Positions 37,709 to 50,692 of a stretch of DNA of 64,000 nucleotides are shown piece by piece (within the stretch, counting starts at the first letter, position 1; each line of letters begins with the position of its first letter). Source of the DNA: Loxodes magnus (lineage: Eukaryota > Ciliophora > Karyorelictea > Loxodida > Loxodidae); the NCBI GenBank assembly GCA_946699065.1, contig CAMPDV010001604.1:1-64000 (forward strand), given 5' to 3'. The notes beneath the pieces were generated by a model. It was not told the DNA's origin, did not search any database, and saw only the letters and a list, made by a program, of their open reading frames with translations. The position numbers and the translations under genes are program-made.

Positions 37709-38772
37709 ATAATATAAAATGGCTGGCTTCAAGAAGGGTTTTTTTACCACCTCCTCAGAACAGGAGAGAAAACCAGAAGCAAATATTCTCACCACATCTT
37801 CTTCAACTTAACGCTCTTCTTAATAAAATAATCAGAACAACAAAATAAATTAGAAGAACTAATAAAAAATACTAAATTCTACAAATTAAAATAAAGCGGA
37901 CTTCTTCCATCAAAGGACAAGCAGAAACTGAAACAAAAATTCAGAAAAGAAAAGTTGACACAGCTCTCAACGCCTCCATTGAAAACTGAAAAAAGAGATC
38001 ACTCAACTGAATCGATAAAAATAATAGCGAAGAAATAAAAAATAAACGAAGAATGTAAAGTACGATAATTTAATATAGATCCTATTACCTTTGATTTAGA
38101 CAACATTGAAATCGAACAAATGAACTCTGAATAGATGAAATAGTTGATTCATCTACTTATTAGAAACATTAAAAACTCGAAGAGGAATTAAACTCCCAGA
38201 AGGAAGAGTTGTTTACAATAAGTCAGGATCTGATAAACCATGAAGATGATGACGAAGTCCATATGGTAGACCGAAGAGCTAAAGTCGGAGTCTATGAGTC
38301 AATTTAAAATTTAGAGAATGATATTTGAGTAATGCAAGAGCAAGACGAGAAAAACTGAGTAAAATTAGATTCCAGACTTAAATTAATAGAAGAAAACCTG
38401 TAGAAGCCTTCTTAAAGAATTCCAATGGAAATAGAGAAACAAGAAAAGATATTTCCTAGAGCAAGGAAAAGATGTTACATTTGCAACAACACTTAACATC
38501 TATGGCGAAAATGTCCCCAATAGAAAAGAATAGGAATGAATATTTGGAGTAATATTAACTATTAGCAACTGAAATGGCGAGCGACGGAATTCTTCCCATC
38601 GGGAAATGGGAAAATCTGGAAAAAAAAACAAATTCTTAACTCAGACTATTAAAAAGAGGGAAGTCCAGGAAAAAGAGCACAAGGAACGAACACGCAGGAA
38701 AGGAGATTTTATACATTTAAAACTTCAATTAAGCCGGAAGGCGAACAGTTATTTTAATGATTTAATGATTTA
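37709..38772 (+). mobile_element. ORF1-only retroposon, private to arm 2
   Basis: A 1064-bp insertion flanked by a perfect 14-bp duplication ATTAATAAATTATC (37695-37708 and 38773-38786). Arm 1 has the empty site near 21830. It begins 10 bases before ATG (37719, MAGFKKGFFTTSSEQE) and ends in a TTTAATGA tandem tail. It encodes the coiled coil (with NDI-TGA-VM where relatives have AF-TGG-NI) and a clear CCHC knuckle CYICNNTQHLWRKC near 38473-38514, then a basic tail. No reverse transcriptase. The frame is shifted between the amino end and the knuckle. It inserted after the arms formed. Confidence 0.88.
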
Positions 38773-39143
38773 ATTAATAAATTATCTAAAAAATTAAAAA
38801 ATCTTAATAATTTTCTGGCTAGTATAAATTTAAAACAAAATATGTACACTATTTTTCCATAAATAATATTAAAATTATTAATATTATATTATATTAAAAT
38901 GAAAAAGAATTTATATAAATTCCAATAAAAAATAAATAGGATTGTATTATTCATGAAATTTATATTAACATGATAGGGCTTTGTTATAAATTAGAAAAAA
39001 TAAGAATAAAAAGTTCCGAAGATCATTTTAGCAATGAATTTGTCTGTATCTGTGGACTTTACGGAAAAATTAAAATAAATATTATGTTATTTTCCGTTAT
39101 TTTTCTCAAATTATGAACCTATACTTCTCATATAAATAAATTG

Positions 39144-39500
39144 GATTATAGAGCGCGTAGTATTTTAGTTGGTGCGCAGCTATTTAAATTAGTTTTATTT
39201 AATGTTGAAAAATAACATTTTATGGGCCTCTCTATCTTGTTTTCTCTTCCTGCAATATATCCCTGTAATTTTTCCTTCCAAAGCATAGGATGCAATATGC
39301 GATTACGGGTACATATTTCCCCGATCTATGATAATGAATTTTTTCTCCTGGCATTCAGAGTTCTCCAGCTTGTTGAATCTTCCTTTTCATTTATTGGTTT
39401 CTCTTTCTCCGATTTATCTTCCGTCCGCGCTCATTTTTTAGTTGTCTTGCTGGGCCTCCAAGCAGCATATGAAGGAAAGGGCTTTCCACCCTATTTAAAA
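39144..39500 (-). mobile_element. Retroelement 3' segment with coding remnant, arm 2
   Basis: Mirror of 21120-21465 with the 3' terminus at 39144 (GATTATAGAGCGCG on the plus strand). The antisense frame at 39222-39506 is a shadow of the minus-strand coding remnant. Confidence 0.6.
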
Positions 39501-40270
39501 ATCTAATAAAATAAAATAATATCTTACTGTTAGTAAAAATTAAATCGAATATACACAATGAAAATTATGATGTATGTATGTTCTATTATAAACGCCTAGT
39601 GAATATAAAACTCCGTAATGCTTGATCGAAACTATATGAGATAATTTCATGAAAAAATAAAGAAATAGAATATATAGATGAAAATTTTAAATGAATTTAG
39701 TCTATTTATGATGATAGGCGAAGAAGTAACTAGCATCTGTGTGAGACCAATTATTACCGAAATGATATTTGTAATATTGTTTGAATTTGGTAAACAGATA
39801 AATAAATGATACTCCTATATACATTTAGATAGTTTTTCAGGCAATACTTACATATTTACTGGATTGAGTATTTATGTTAAAAAGAAAGCAAATTAAAGTT
39901 AAAACGTTTAAAAGTCAATGACAGCTGGCTGTTTTTTATATATACTCATATAAGGTTAGGATCGCATTTGAAATACTAAGCTTATTAGTCTTAAAACGAT
40001 TCCTTTCAATGAATGAACATCAATATACTAAATAATAATGTTCATTTATCTGATTCTTAAATATGGAGAAAATAACTAAGTTAAAAAGCAACAATTATCA
40101 AAATATGGTATAAAACTTTTTCAATAAAACAATTATGACTAAAATGAATCTAAATTAAATCTAAAAAAGTAAATAAAAATATTAAATTTATAATTAATTT
40201 ATAAAAAAATGTTATAAAATGTTTATTTAAATAAATAAAATATTACATTTATTATTAAATATAAAATATA

Positions 40271-40554
40271 GGGAGAAGATCCTCCAAATTCAGATCGATT
40301 AAAGATCTGGCACCAGAAAGTACCTATGGGCGAAGAACAAGATAAGAATCTTGGTAGGAGACAAAAGAAGACAAGACTGAAGAGTCATCAAATAACGTAA
40401 GGCTGAAAGATGCCAGATACTAAGGTTTCTTAGAGAGTCTTTATAACGGCCTTATAGAAGACAAAAATTATTAAAAATACTAGCCCTGTGAAAACTTCAA
40501 AAAATAATTTTTTAACTTTAAAATCTTTATTAAAGAGCTACGCGCTCTCTAATC
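40271..40554 (+). mobile_element. SINE-like retroposon, family B, second copy, arm 2
   Basis: Mirror of 20024-20306. Confidence 0.75.
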
Positions 40555-42558
40555 TTATTTATTTATTCATCTAATTATAACAATAAAATTGCTAAAAGTA
40601 AGTGATATAACAAATTTTTAAGGAAATAAACTAAAAAAATCTAAATATAAATTTTATTTAAAAATAATTTTAATAAAATAGATAATTAATAAAAAACTAA
40701 TGCTATTTTAACTTGTTTTAAATATAAATCTAAAAGCTACCACTTGCTAAATATAATAGAATAATTATTAAATATAAACATTTATCGAATATAGAAGAAA
40801 CATGAAAAATATAAATAAATTTATCTTAAATACAAATATATAAACAACTATGCAATTTAAAATTTAATTTTAACATTAATTTATTTTAACTAACAGATAT
40901 GAAAAATTTCTTTCTTGACTACTATGTTTAGAATAATTAAAATTCCTTCAAGTAAAGAAATATTAAAAGAAAAACTAAAAAAAACGCCTCATAATTGTTA
41001 AAAAATTATGAAAACAAAAGATGAAATTCTAAATTATCAAATAATAGAAAACTCAAAAAAAAAGTAATTTAAAACATGTAAACGCTTAAACAATTTGATT
41101 AAAAATAATTTTAAAAAACTATCTGATTTTTGTTAGGAATAAATTCTTTTAAAAATTATTTAAAAAAAAACTATAAATTAAAATAAAAAATTTTAATTAA
41201 AAAAAATTTTAATGGTAGCTATAAAAACTAAATTTCTAGTAAAAATATTTTTCAAACAAAAAAATAAGCTTCTTAGTCATCTTAAAATTAAAAATATTCT
41301 TAAAATTAAACATATAAAATTAAACTCTAAAAATAATGAATAAAATATAAATAAAATAAAAATAAGAAAATATAAATTTATTAATTCATTAAAAAAAAGA
41401 TTTAACCTTTGTAAAAAACTTAAATAATAAGAATAAAATCAATCAAAATTTAAATGCGACAAATCATTTAAAAAAAGTTTAGACTAAAAAAATATTTTAT
41501 AGAACATACTTAACATAATTCTAACACTAGTATAATTTTTATTATAGTACTTATCATAAGTAAATACTTATACACTTTTACAAAAGATGATTAAGACATT
41601 TTGAAATGTAATTTATAAAAATAATTCCCTCATTAAGATTTTTATGTTTGAAGATAAAACTGATTAAAAATTAAATGTATTTTAATGAAAGTGAAAACAA
41701 AAGCGAGTAAAAATCGGTTTATGTTAGTAGTAAAGAGTTTGAAGATAGCAATTTTTCTTTCTTTATTAAGTTCCTTTAATTTACATTTACGTTTTTTCTC
41801 AAATTTTTTTAGCTTAAAATTCTAACTAAATAAAATTTAATTTTTTTTATTTGATAACTTTAGATTTAAAAATAAAATATGTCGAAATTTTTTATTCCAC
41901 TTAAATTATAATTTTTATGCGCTTTTTTTAATGACTTTAAATTTGCTGTTATGATATTTATATTTATATTTATGATTCCTTAGTTATTTGCTTATTAATT
42001 TTCATTTTATTAACTATTTTTTACTCTTTTTTTATTTTTTCACTTTAATTTATTTTAATTTTTTAATTTTTAGCTATCTTAAATATTTTTTAAGTTTATT
42101 TGATTTTTCTATTTTATTTATTTATTTATTTACAATATATTTTTCATAAATGAGAAAATTCAGAAAGAAAATAAGAACTTAATGTAGATTTTTCATTTAG
42201 TTTTTTGTTAAACTTTCCAGAAAATATATAATTGTTTATAATTTAATCATCATCAAAATTAATCTCAACATTTGATCCATATTTTAGATGATTATTATAA
42301 TTCTTATGTGTATTTGTAACAAAGCAAATCTTATATTATTAATAGATTCATTACTTCTATATTATTATTTATGTTGACATTATTTATAGTTGATAAGAGT
42401 TAATTCGAACCAGTAACGGCACTTTTTATTTAAAGGTAGAATTGGTTAATAGCCATAAAGATAAAATTCTTAATTATTTTTATGAGGATTTTAATATTCT
42501 TTAGTAACTAACTAGACAACTGATATACCAAAAGTAGGAAAATTCAAACTTTATTATG

Positions 42559-43083
42559 GATATTAAATTTTTAAAACCGCCATAGTTGTTCGAAGGTGAA
42601 CAACAAGGTCATCTTCATCAGAGGTTGGGGAAGTTAAGTACCCATAATCGACTTTATGTCTTCCTCTGCTTTGGTTTGACCTCGAGACATAAGATTCTTA
42701 GACCTTCGACGTTGGCTTGACTTGGTTTCGTTTATTTTTAATACTGAAACGAAAAAGAAATAATATTGCGAGCTTCATCAGAGGTGGGGAATTTAAGTAC
42801 CCATAATTGACACATGTCGTCCTCTGCTTTGGTGATGCAATGAGACACAATCCTGCCTTGTCCTTGGACCTCCAGCAAGTATTAAAGATTACGAGTATTC
42901 TAAAATTATATCAGTATTGAACATTTTTATCAGTACTGAATAATTATACCAGTATTGAACAAGGTTTATCAGTAACTGATAATTTTATCAGTAACAAACA
43001 TTCTTGTCAGTATGAAACATTTTTTTTAAAGAGTTGCGTACCAACGAGAATGCTACACGCTCTATAATCAAATTTATTTATTT
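42559..43083 (+). mobile_element. Two-unit, 5S-like SINE private to arm 2
   Basis: An insertion of about 525 bp absent from arm 1, whose intact site is near 18015-18040. The target duplication is imperfect (TTTATTATG and TTTATTTATG). The 5' half has two units about 155 bp apart, each with TTCATCAGAGG..GGGGAA, TTAAGTACCCATAAT and TCCTCTGCTTTGGT. Unit 1 is preceded by GCCATAG and AAGGTGAACAAC and followed by TTTGACC, an order resembling 5S rRNA with its A-box-like GAAGTTAAG. A stretch of degenerate TATCAGTA-type repeats follows, then the 3' terminus GAGTTGCGTACC...CGCTCTATAATC shared with other retroposons. It lies directly upstream of an ATG. The 5S origin is an inference. Confidence 0.75.
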
Positions 43084-43945
43084 ATGAATAAAATTGAAAA
43101 TTTAAAGAAAATTCTATTCTTAAAAGTATTCATCTCAGCCAGACTACGATCAGTAAGCAATTTCTTAAGATCTCAAAATTATGCAATAAGAAAATTTTAA
43201 AATTTTAAGACAAATATAAGAGTTCTAAAGAAAAATTGAATACCTGATAATTAATACAAACGCACGAAAAACTGAAAATAAGTAGGCATACAATATAAGA
43301 ATTGATTAATTAGAAATAAAATTTAACCAATCCGATGAGCTGACGGAAAGCATGCATATTACTCTAAAAGATATTGATAAATGATCCGATGGATATGGAG
43401 CGACAACCTAAAATAAATTATATTCCATATCAGAAAATAAGGAGATGATGATATTGCAAGAGACTAGGATATAAAATGCGAAATTGATTCCAATTAAGAC
43501 AAAAAGAAAAGTGAATTATAGATAATTAATGGGAAAATTTATTCTGACTTTATTGCAATTAATAAGGCAAACTTTAAAGGAAAAAATACTTTAACTAAAC
43601 AAAGAAGCTCCATATATCTAAAATGCAGTTAATGAATTCAATAAGAAAGGAATGAGAATCGACCTTTCGGAAGCTATTAGAAAGAGCAAATTAAAAATTA
43701 TAAAGACTTATTATAGACATGATCCAAGCAATTTGAAATTAATGCTTTTATTCAACATTAAACTTTTAATTAAAGATTAAACCAAATATAGGTGGAATCA
43801 CGTTAATTAGTTATTATTATTATTAAATTTTATATGCTTAAGGTTTTACTTAATTCCTTTTAGTAAAGATTATTTATCTAAAGAGAAAAACAAACTGAAT
43901 ATTAAAATTAATTTTTGCTATTTAACTTTTAAGTTTATTAAGTGA
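43084..43945 (+). pseudogene. Unrecognised protein of about 285 residues, arm 2 copy
   Basis: Mirror of 17163-18019. A SINE has inserted immediately before the start codon (42559-43083), removing the original leader and promoter. This copy also has an 8-base duplication (TTTTAAAA near 43197) and small indels that break the frame. The carboxyl half, from ELTESMHITL to the final TGA, is open apart from the shared TGA before SDGYG. Confidence 0.6.
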
Positions 43946-44204
43946 AATATATTAATTATTTATAGATATTTAAGTCAGGATATCATTAAAAGGCTAGTTC
44001 TTTATGGATATAAATTTAGCTCTTTTATAATATATTAAAAATAATGACTTACAGTGTTGGCATAAATATTTTCTAGAAAATGTTCGTTTATTTTTCTATG
44101 AAATACTAATAATAATTATAGAATATACATTTTAGTGTCGCTTTTAATTCGCTTGTCACGTATTCATTTATAAAAGCTTTTAAAAATCATCATAAAAACT
44201 CATT

Positions 44205-45188
44205 TAAAAAAATGGTCGAAGGTTTCAAGTCAGGCTTCCATACCACCTCTTCCTAAGCCAAAAAGGAAGGGAGAAAGCAAGAGACCAAGTCATAATAATC
44301 TTAGCAATCTTCTCTATCACAACCTTAACCAACACTGAACTGACAACTTGGAATCTAACAAAATGAACGAAACCCAACCTTGAAGAATATACACACGGAA
44401 ACTCCAACCTCAAGCGAGAAACCGAGGAAACAGATGAAGTCTGCTATCCACCAGGAGGTATCAGAGTTCAACCCTTCTGGCCAGATGAGCATGGAGTAGC
44501 TCATCAAAGTGGTAATGAACCTCTAGGAAGAGGTCAAGAGATTGAATAAGGAAAATGATATGTTGATGGCAAAGCTAGACCTAGCAGAAGGAATTGAGTC
44601 AAGACTTATGTCCTAGGAAAGAGATCTTAACGCCTTTTGGAATATCTCACAAAGTCAAACTAACGAATCCTAAAAATAGCTTTAGAAACAGACTGAACTG
44701 GATAACAGACTCGGAAAAGTAGAAGAGAAATTGTAAAGTTTTAAGAAAATTAAAGTGAAACTGGAGCTATACAAATGGAAATCGAAGCCTAGAAAGAGCA
44801 AAAAAATCAAGAAAAATAATTCAAAATAAAAAAAAAATGTTTCTGCTGTGGAAGTGTATGACATTTTTATCGGAAGTGTTAGAAATTCTAATAGAAATAA
44901 AGAAACAATTGGATAAAAGAACAACAAAAGAAGAAAAAAGAAGAAGCAAGAATGAAAAGAATGTATTGCAACCTGGATGGTTCAATATACAAGATTAAGA
45001 TGGAACCAAGGCAAACTAAAGGAGGGAAAACCTGGAAAAATCCGAATTCCCAATCTCGCTAAAATTGGGCGGCCCGAAATTTTATATTTAAAGCAGGGGG
45101 CATGAACTGCTGTATTCCTGACGGGGTTGGAAATCCCTAAAACGGAAAACTTTAAATTAATATTATTATTAATATTAATATTATTATT
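44205..45188 (+). mobile_element. ORF1-only retroposon, private to arm 2
   Basis: A 984-bp insertion flanked by a 10-bp duplication with one mismatch (AAAACTCATT at 44195-44204, AAAATTCATT at 45189-45198). The empty site is in arm 1 near 16050. It starts 7 bases before ATG (44212, MVEGFKSGFHTTSS) and encodes the block KSAIHQEVSEFNPSGQMSMEQ and a coiled coil with NAFWNIS. It also encodes a CCHC knuckle CFCCGSV-TGA-HFYRKC at 44838-44879, and ends with the GACGGGGTTGGAAATCCC hairpin at about 45120-45137 and an ATTAATATT microsatellite tail. One frame change lies before the knuckle. No reverse transcriptase. Minus-strand frames here are shadows. Confidence 0.88.
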
Positions 45189-45844
45189 AAAATTCATTGA
45201 AATTGTCCATTTTTTCTCCAGGTTCATATCTTGAATAATATATATGCTTCTTAAATCTTTCCTTTCTTACCATTGGTATGTTATTCCAATTTCAGTCCTT
45301 CCAAACATTTGCTTGATTCTTCTTCTTTGAGTTTCTACTTTTTATTCTGTAATTTTTCTCCACCAATCATTTTTCTTTTATATAATTCACCTTTAGCTGA
45401 AAAAAAAACCTTGATTTGATTTTATTTGAATGTTTTATTTCGTAATTATGAAATTTTTGTATCTCCAACAGTCTCTTTTATGTGCTCTATCTTTACACAG
45501 AATCAGCACATAATTATCTTTTTTTTTGATTAATTATATTATTTTTATGTTTAAATAATATTTAGATTGATTATTTAATCTCCATTGTATAGTTAATAGC
45601 TTTAATCATAACTTGTTCGTGGTTTATTTAATTAATATTTTGAATTTCTTAATTTATGTCCAGTTATTTCAAGGTTAAAGTATTTTTTAATTGTTGTCTA
45701 TTCTATTCAAAAAATTATAATATAATGTCGAGATATTTTCTACTACACATCTTTAATAGTATCTTATCAATGCTAATTTAAACTATTTGATTGTCAATCT
45801 ATTCTTTTTCAAGTTCTTAATAAAGTACAACATATCTGGTTGAA

Positions 45845-46240
45845 GATATAGTTAGAAATCAATAATGATTGAAGAAACCAACATGAAGATTAGGATTAAG
45901 CCACAAAAAGTAGTGAAGAATTGTTACTACTGCAAATCAACAAAGCACTTGTGAAGATGCTGTATGAAATTCCAAAAATTCAAGACGTAGCATTGGAATA
46001 AATAAAGAAGAATACAAGTACAGCAGAGGAAGAAAAAACAAATGAAATAGAGACAAATCAGAGAGAGATTATTCCTAAATGAATTAGGTTTCTCACAAAA
46101 GAAAATTTGATTAGAAAAGAAGATAGAATTGGAAATGACATGAGCAATGGGAGGAGAGAGGAAGAGAGACTTTTAAAACTTTATTTTTAATACTGGAGCA
46201 ATCTGGTGTCCAGTATGAAGAGGAGAAAATCCTCGATAGT
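45845..46240 (+). mobile_element. Zinc-knuckle ORF1 fragment, arm 2
   Basis: Mirror of 15000-15395 with the same CCHC knuckle and the same in-frame TGA at 45952-45954. Confidence 0.65.
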
Positions 46241-46651
46241 TACTAAACTTAATTTATCCTATTATTATCAAAGAGCTAACCTTTTCTATATATCTAGTAA
46301 CTTAAAAATAATTAATCCCAAGTATTAAAAGGTATTCTACTAAGCATTATATTTATATAAATAGAAAAAATAAACTCATAAAAGATCTATCTAACTTAAA
46401 AATATAGACATTTACAAGATAATAATAAAATCTAAGTAAGCTATTCTAGATTTTAGATTTATATGATGAAAATTTCTATTTTAATATTCATAATTTATAT
46501 CTAAACTCACTATAAAATTCTATTTGATACTTCTTTTAACATTCTATCAATCAATCAAATATTTAGATTGAAAGCTCTTGTTCTTAATACTTAGTTCTTT
46601 ATTATTGATCTAGTAATTATTATAGCTCTATTTTATTATATATAAATAGAT

Positions 46652-46966
46652 AGGGAGGAGCAATCTTCCAACTGAAACTAACTTAAACTCTGGTGCTAGG
46701 AAGTACCCAATGGTGAAGAACTAATCTAAAATCTTGGTGGGGCCAAGAGAGGAGAAGACAAGATCAAAGAGGCATCAAGTAGTACTAATGATGAAAGATG
46801 CCAGATACTAAGGTCTCTTAGGGTAGCATTCCGATCGCAACCCTATAGAAGACAAAACTCACAAGGGAATTCTAGCACTGCGGAAGACTTCAGTAAGAAT
46901 TTTTTTAGCATAAAAAATCTTAATTAAAGAGCTGCGCACCATTGAGGTACTACACGCTCTATAATC
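46652..46966 (+). mobile_element. SINE-like retroposon, family B, arm 2
   Basis: Mirror of 14281-14595, ending GAGCTGCGCACC...CGCTCTATAATC. This arm keeps the GCGCACC form of the 3' hairpin that other family members have. Confidence 0.75.
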
Positions 46967-47527
46967 TCATTTATTTATGATATACATAATAAAATTAATT
47001 TTTTCTACAAACATTTATGATATCACTGTAATTCATTTTTTATAAGTTATTAAAGAACTCAGTTTATTTCCATAAAGAATTAGCATTTTAGAATCACGCT
47101 GACTTAAATATCCGTAAATAAATAATAAGCTCATTTCATGAGCTTAAAATTTTATTTTCAAAAATAAGCTTAACATTCAGTTTTTTTCTATTTTTGATAT
47201 TTCAATTTATTTAGTTAGTTACTAAAGAATAATTAGCATCGTTAAAATAATTTAGAATTTTATCTTTATGGTTATTAATCAATAGCACCTTAATAAAAAA
47301 TACCCTAGTTGGTTTTAATTTACTCTTTATATTTATAAGCCTCACCAAATTTAAATTATAATATAATAGTAATGAATCTATTAATATTATCAGATTTGCT
47401 ATTATATAAAGCCAAAAAATATTTGTAATAATAATTAAAAATGAAACTACTAGTTGATATAAAATTTTAAGATGATTTTACTCAAAAAAAAAGATAAATT
47501 TTCTGGAGAGTTTAAACCAAAAATAAA

Positions 47528-48243
47528 AGGAGCAGAATACGTAAAATTCTTATTATTTTCTTCCTGGTTTTGTTTATGTGTGAACCTTTTATAGGAAGTT
47601 AACTAACTGATAAATCATCAAGTAAATTGAAAAATTGATCATAGAATGCTCCATAAAAGAATACAAATGAATAGGAATAAAATAGTGGAAAATAAAAAGA
47701 ATAAACAGAGCAAGAATTAGTTTAAAAAGATGAAGCTTAATAAGAAAATAGCTAAATGTTATAGATCAATCATATGATGAGAATAGTAATAGATAGCAGT
47801 CTCTTAAATAAAAGAATTGTACTAACTTTTGTGAATTATTTAGTAAATGCTTGAAATTATCCTTTGAAAAGTTAACATTGAATACTAAATTTTAAGTTAT
47901 TCATGATTTATATCAAAAGTCACCTTACTAAAAAGATAAAATTACTCCTTTGAAATAACTTACTTAGTAAGATTATCATTAGATTTGCAAAGATTATCCT
48001 AAATGTTAAGAGTTATATACCTATGATGAAATATTATGTCTTCCTGTCTTTGTAATAATGTATCAAACAATCAAAGATAGTGAAGAAAATTGGTAAAATG
48101 TAGAAATTTATGCTCCAAATGAATAATTAATAGGTCAAAGTAGTGACTCTAAATAATATATGGCTATAAATAGAGCAATAAAATAAGCAATGGAATGGAT
48201 AATAGAAAACGAAGAAAAGTTGATAGAAAAATTGATATACTGA
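47528..48243 (+). pseudogene. Secreted cysteine-containing protein, arm 2 copy
   Basis: Mirror of 13003-13718, also 716 bases. Here the ATG of the signal peptide reads AGG, so the start is lost in addition to the shared frame slip. The cysteine domain and the carboxyl end (AMEWIIENEEKL then TGA) are intact. Confidence 0.65.
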
Positions 48244-50384
48244 GAAATCCCTTAAAAATACTTAAAGATATATTTTTATGGTTTATTTTTATTATTTTAG
48301 TTATTATTATTTGTTTAAACTTATACTTAAAAATATTATACTAATATTCTAGCTTTATCTTTATTTTTCTTAGCTATGAAATTATTTTTTATTAATTTTT
48401 TTGTTATATTTTGCTTTAAGTTAAAATTCTCTTTTCTATTATTATTGATCAATATTTTGATTGAATAGTTTAAATTAATTCTTTATTATATTCTTTTAAT
48501 ACTCTCAGGAAGAGCTCTATTATCTAGTTTAATTTAATTGATTTAATTTTAATTATTTGCTTTATCCTAAATAATATAAATTTATTTTATAAATATTTTT
48601 AATTTCAAAAATTTAAAAGTTAGAGTATTATTTAATCTTTTTTATTAAAATGCTTAATTTACTATAAATTTTCCATCCTTTCTTTAAGTTCTTACTTCAT
48701 AGTAACTTTTTTAAGAATAATTACAATAAATATTTATGATGAGATGTATTAGAATATTTAACTCATTTCAGTAAGTAAAGAATTAGACTAAATTATTATT
48801 TTTATTATACAAGTTAGTTGGAGCTTTTACTAATAGCTTATTTAAAAATAATTTAGCTTTAAGTCGTTAATATTAAAGAAAATCCTAACCCTACAGACTG
48901 CTTTTTTGTTTATGCATATGATTACAATTTCATTGATTGATTTACACTTCTTATTACTTTAAATTGTCTCTAACTATATAGATTTATATTTTTTTCTTTG
49001 GTTATAAGCGTAAAAGAAAAAGCTTTTACTTATATAAAGTAAATATAGCCTTTATTTTGCTTCAAAGTTCTTATCTCATGGTTATATTTTAATAAGCTTA
49101 AAGCATTAAAATTAAAAGTTTACTTATCAGTTATAAATAGAAATTTATGAGATAACATCAAAAGATTGGATGCTAACTCTATCCTTACTCTAAATGTTAA
49201 AAGGATTTAAATTTATAAAATAGTGTAAATATTCTAAAATGATATACTGTATAATATTAACTTATATTTACATTTAAATGTAAAGAGATAGTCATTTTCA
49301 TTCTATCATTTATCTTTACTCTTTTTCGCTTAATAAAGAATTTTATCTTAATTCAAATTATGTAACTGACTTTATTCACACTTATTCAAATCTTAAGAAA
49401 AGTTAAAATTCTTCATTTTTTATGACTTTGAGGTAAGCTTTCTTTTTTGAAGATATTTACAGAATATTTCTTAATTATAATGTTTCTTATCTTACAATTC
49501 AAAATATCATGTGTAAAGATAATAACTAAGCTTTACTTGATTTTCATCAATCCTAAGAATTATTTATATTGCCAAAATGAAAAGAGTTTAACTATAGATC
49601 ATCTGCTTCATAATTCTATCTTCTATAACAGGCATAAAACACAAAAATTTAAGTGTTTGTCAACATTCTTGCTTTAGGAGTTAAAATAATATTTAGTAAA
49701 CTTATTTGCTTAAACTTTTGGATAAAATTAAATAAGATATATTAATTTAAAATGAGTAAACTAAAACAGCCAAATATAGTTTATTAAAATTAAAATATCA
49801 TAATTACATTGAAACATAAATTTAACTTTGTAATTCAATATTTCCTTCCCTTATTGTCCTTTACACAACATTAATTTAAATGCTCATCTTTTTATTATAT
49901 TATATCATTTTCCTAGTCTAAATTATTCGACTAAACTAGAAATAATACAATCACATATTAGCTTTTTTGTTATCTATTCTTAGTTCTAATATTTTATACA
50001 GAATATTTATCTTTTAAATATGAAAATTGATAATCTTCATAGCAATAAAACTAAAAAAGCTCTAGATATCACTTTTTATTTATTAAAATAACTTTTATAT
50101 GCAGTAATCAGAACCTAATTAAAAAACCTGATTAAAATAATATTTCTTTCATATGACTCGATGAAAATCTTTACTTTATAAACGTTAAAAAAGTTAGAAA
50201 GAGAAATAAAGATAAAAAATACTCTAAAAAATTACAAAATATTGAGTCTGAATAGTCGTACTAACGTCTTCAAATCAAATCATTCCAAAAAAGAACTTTC
50301 ATTTTAGAAATTACTGCTTTTATTATAAAAAATCCTTTCCTCATTTAATTAAAAAAGAATAAAGTATAAAGCCGCTTGATTCAT

Positions 50385-50487
50385 AAACTACTCTATATAT
50401 AGTCAATATACCTTATAAAATAGTTTAAATAAAAAAGACTCCTTTACCATAAATTGTCATGACACTATTTATCAAGTTAATACCCTC
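50385..50487 (-). repeat. Direct repeat flanking kinase B (arm 2)
   Basis: Mirror of 10748-10850. Confidence 0.8.
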
Positions 50488-50692
50488 TAAACTATTAGGA
50501 TTATTTTATTCAAAAGTGATATTAGATATCTTTAGGCTTTCATCATTATTATATGACTATTGATTAACTTTATAGTTTTATATTTGATAACTTTAAAAAT
50601 ACATTCAACCTTAAGCAGATTATTTACTAAAAGAGCGCTTTGTTATAAAACTTAGATAGCATTTTATGATATACATTTAAACATAAATTAAA

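Noticed and set aside
16225-45188. Zinc-knuckle elements as LTR-retrotransposon Gag remnants
   Set aside because: No terminal repeats; variable 10-15 bp target duplications and microsatellite tails fit non-LTR retroposition instead.
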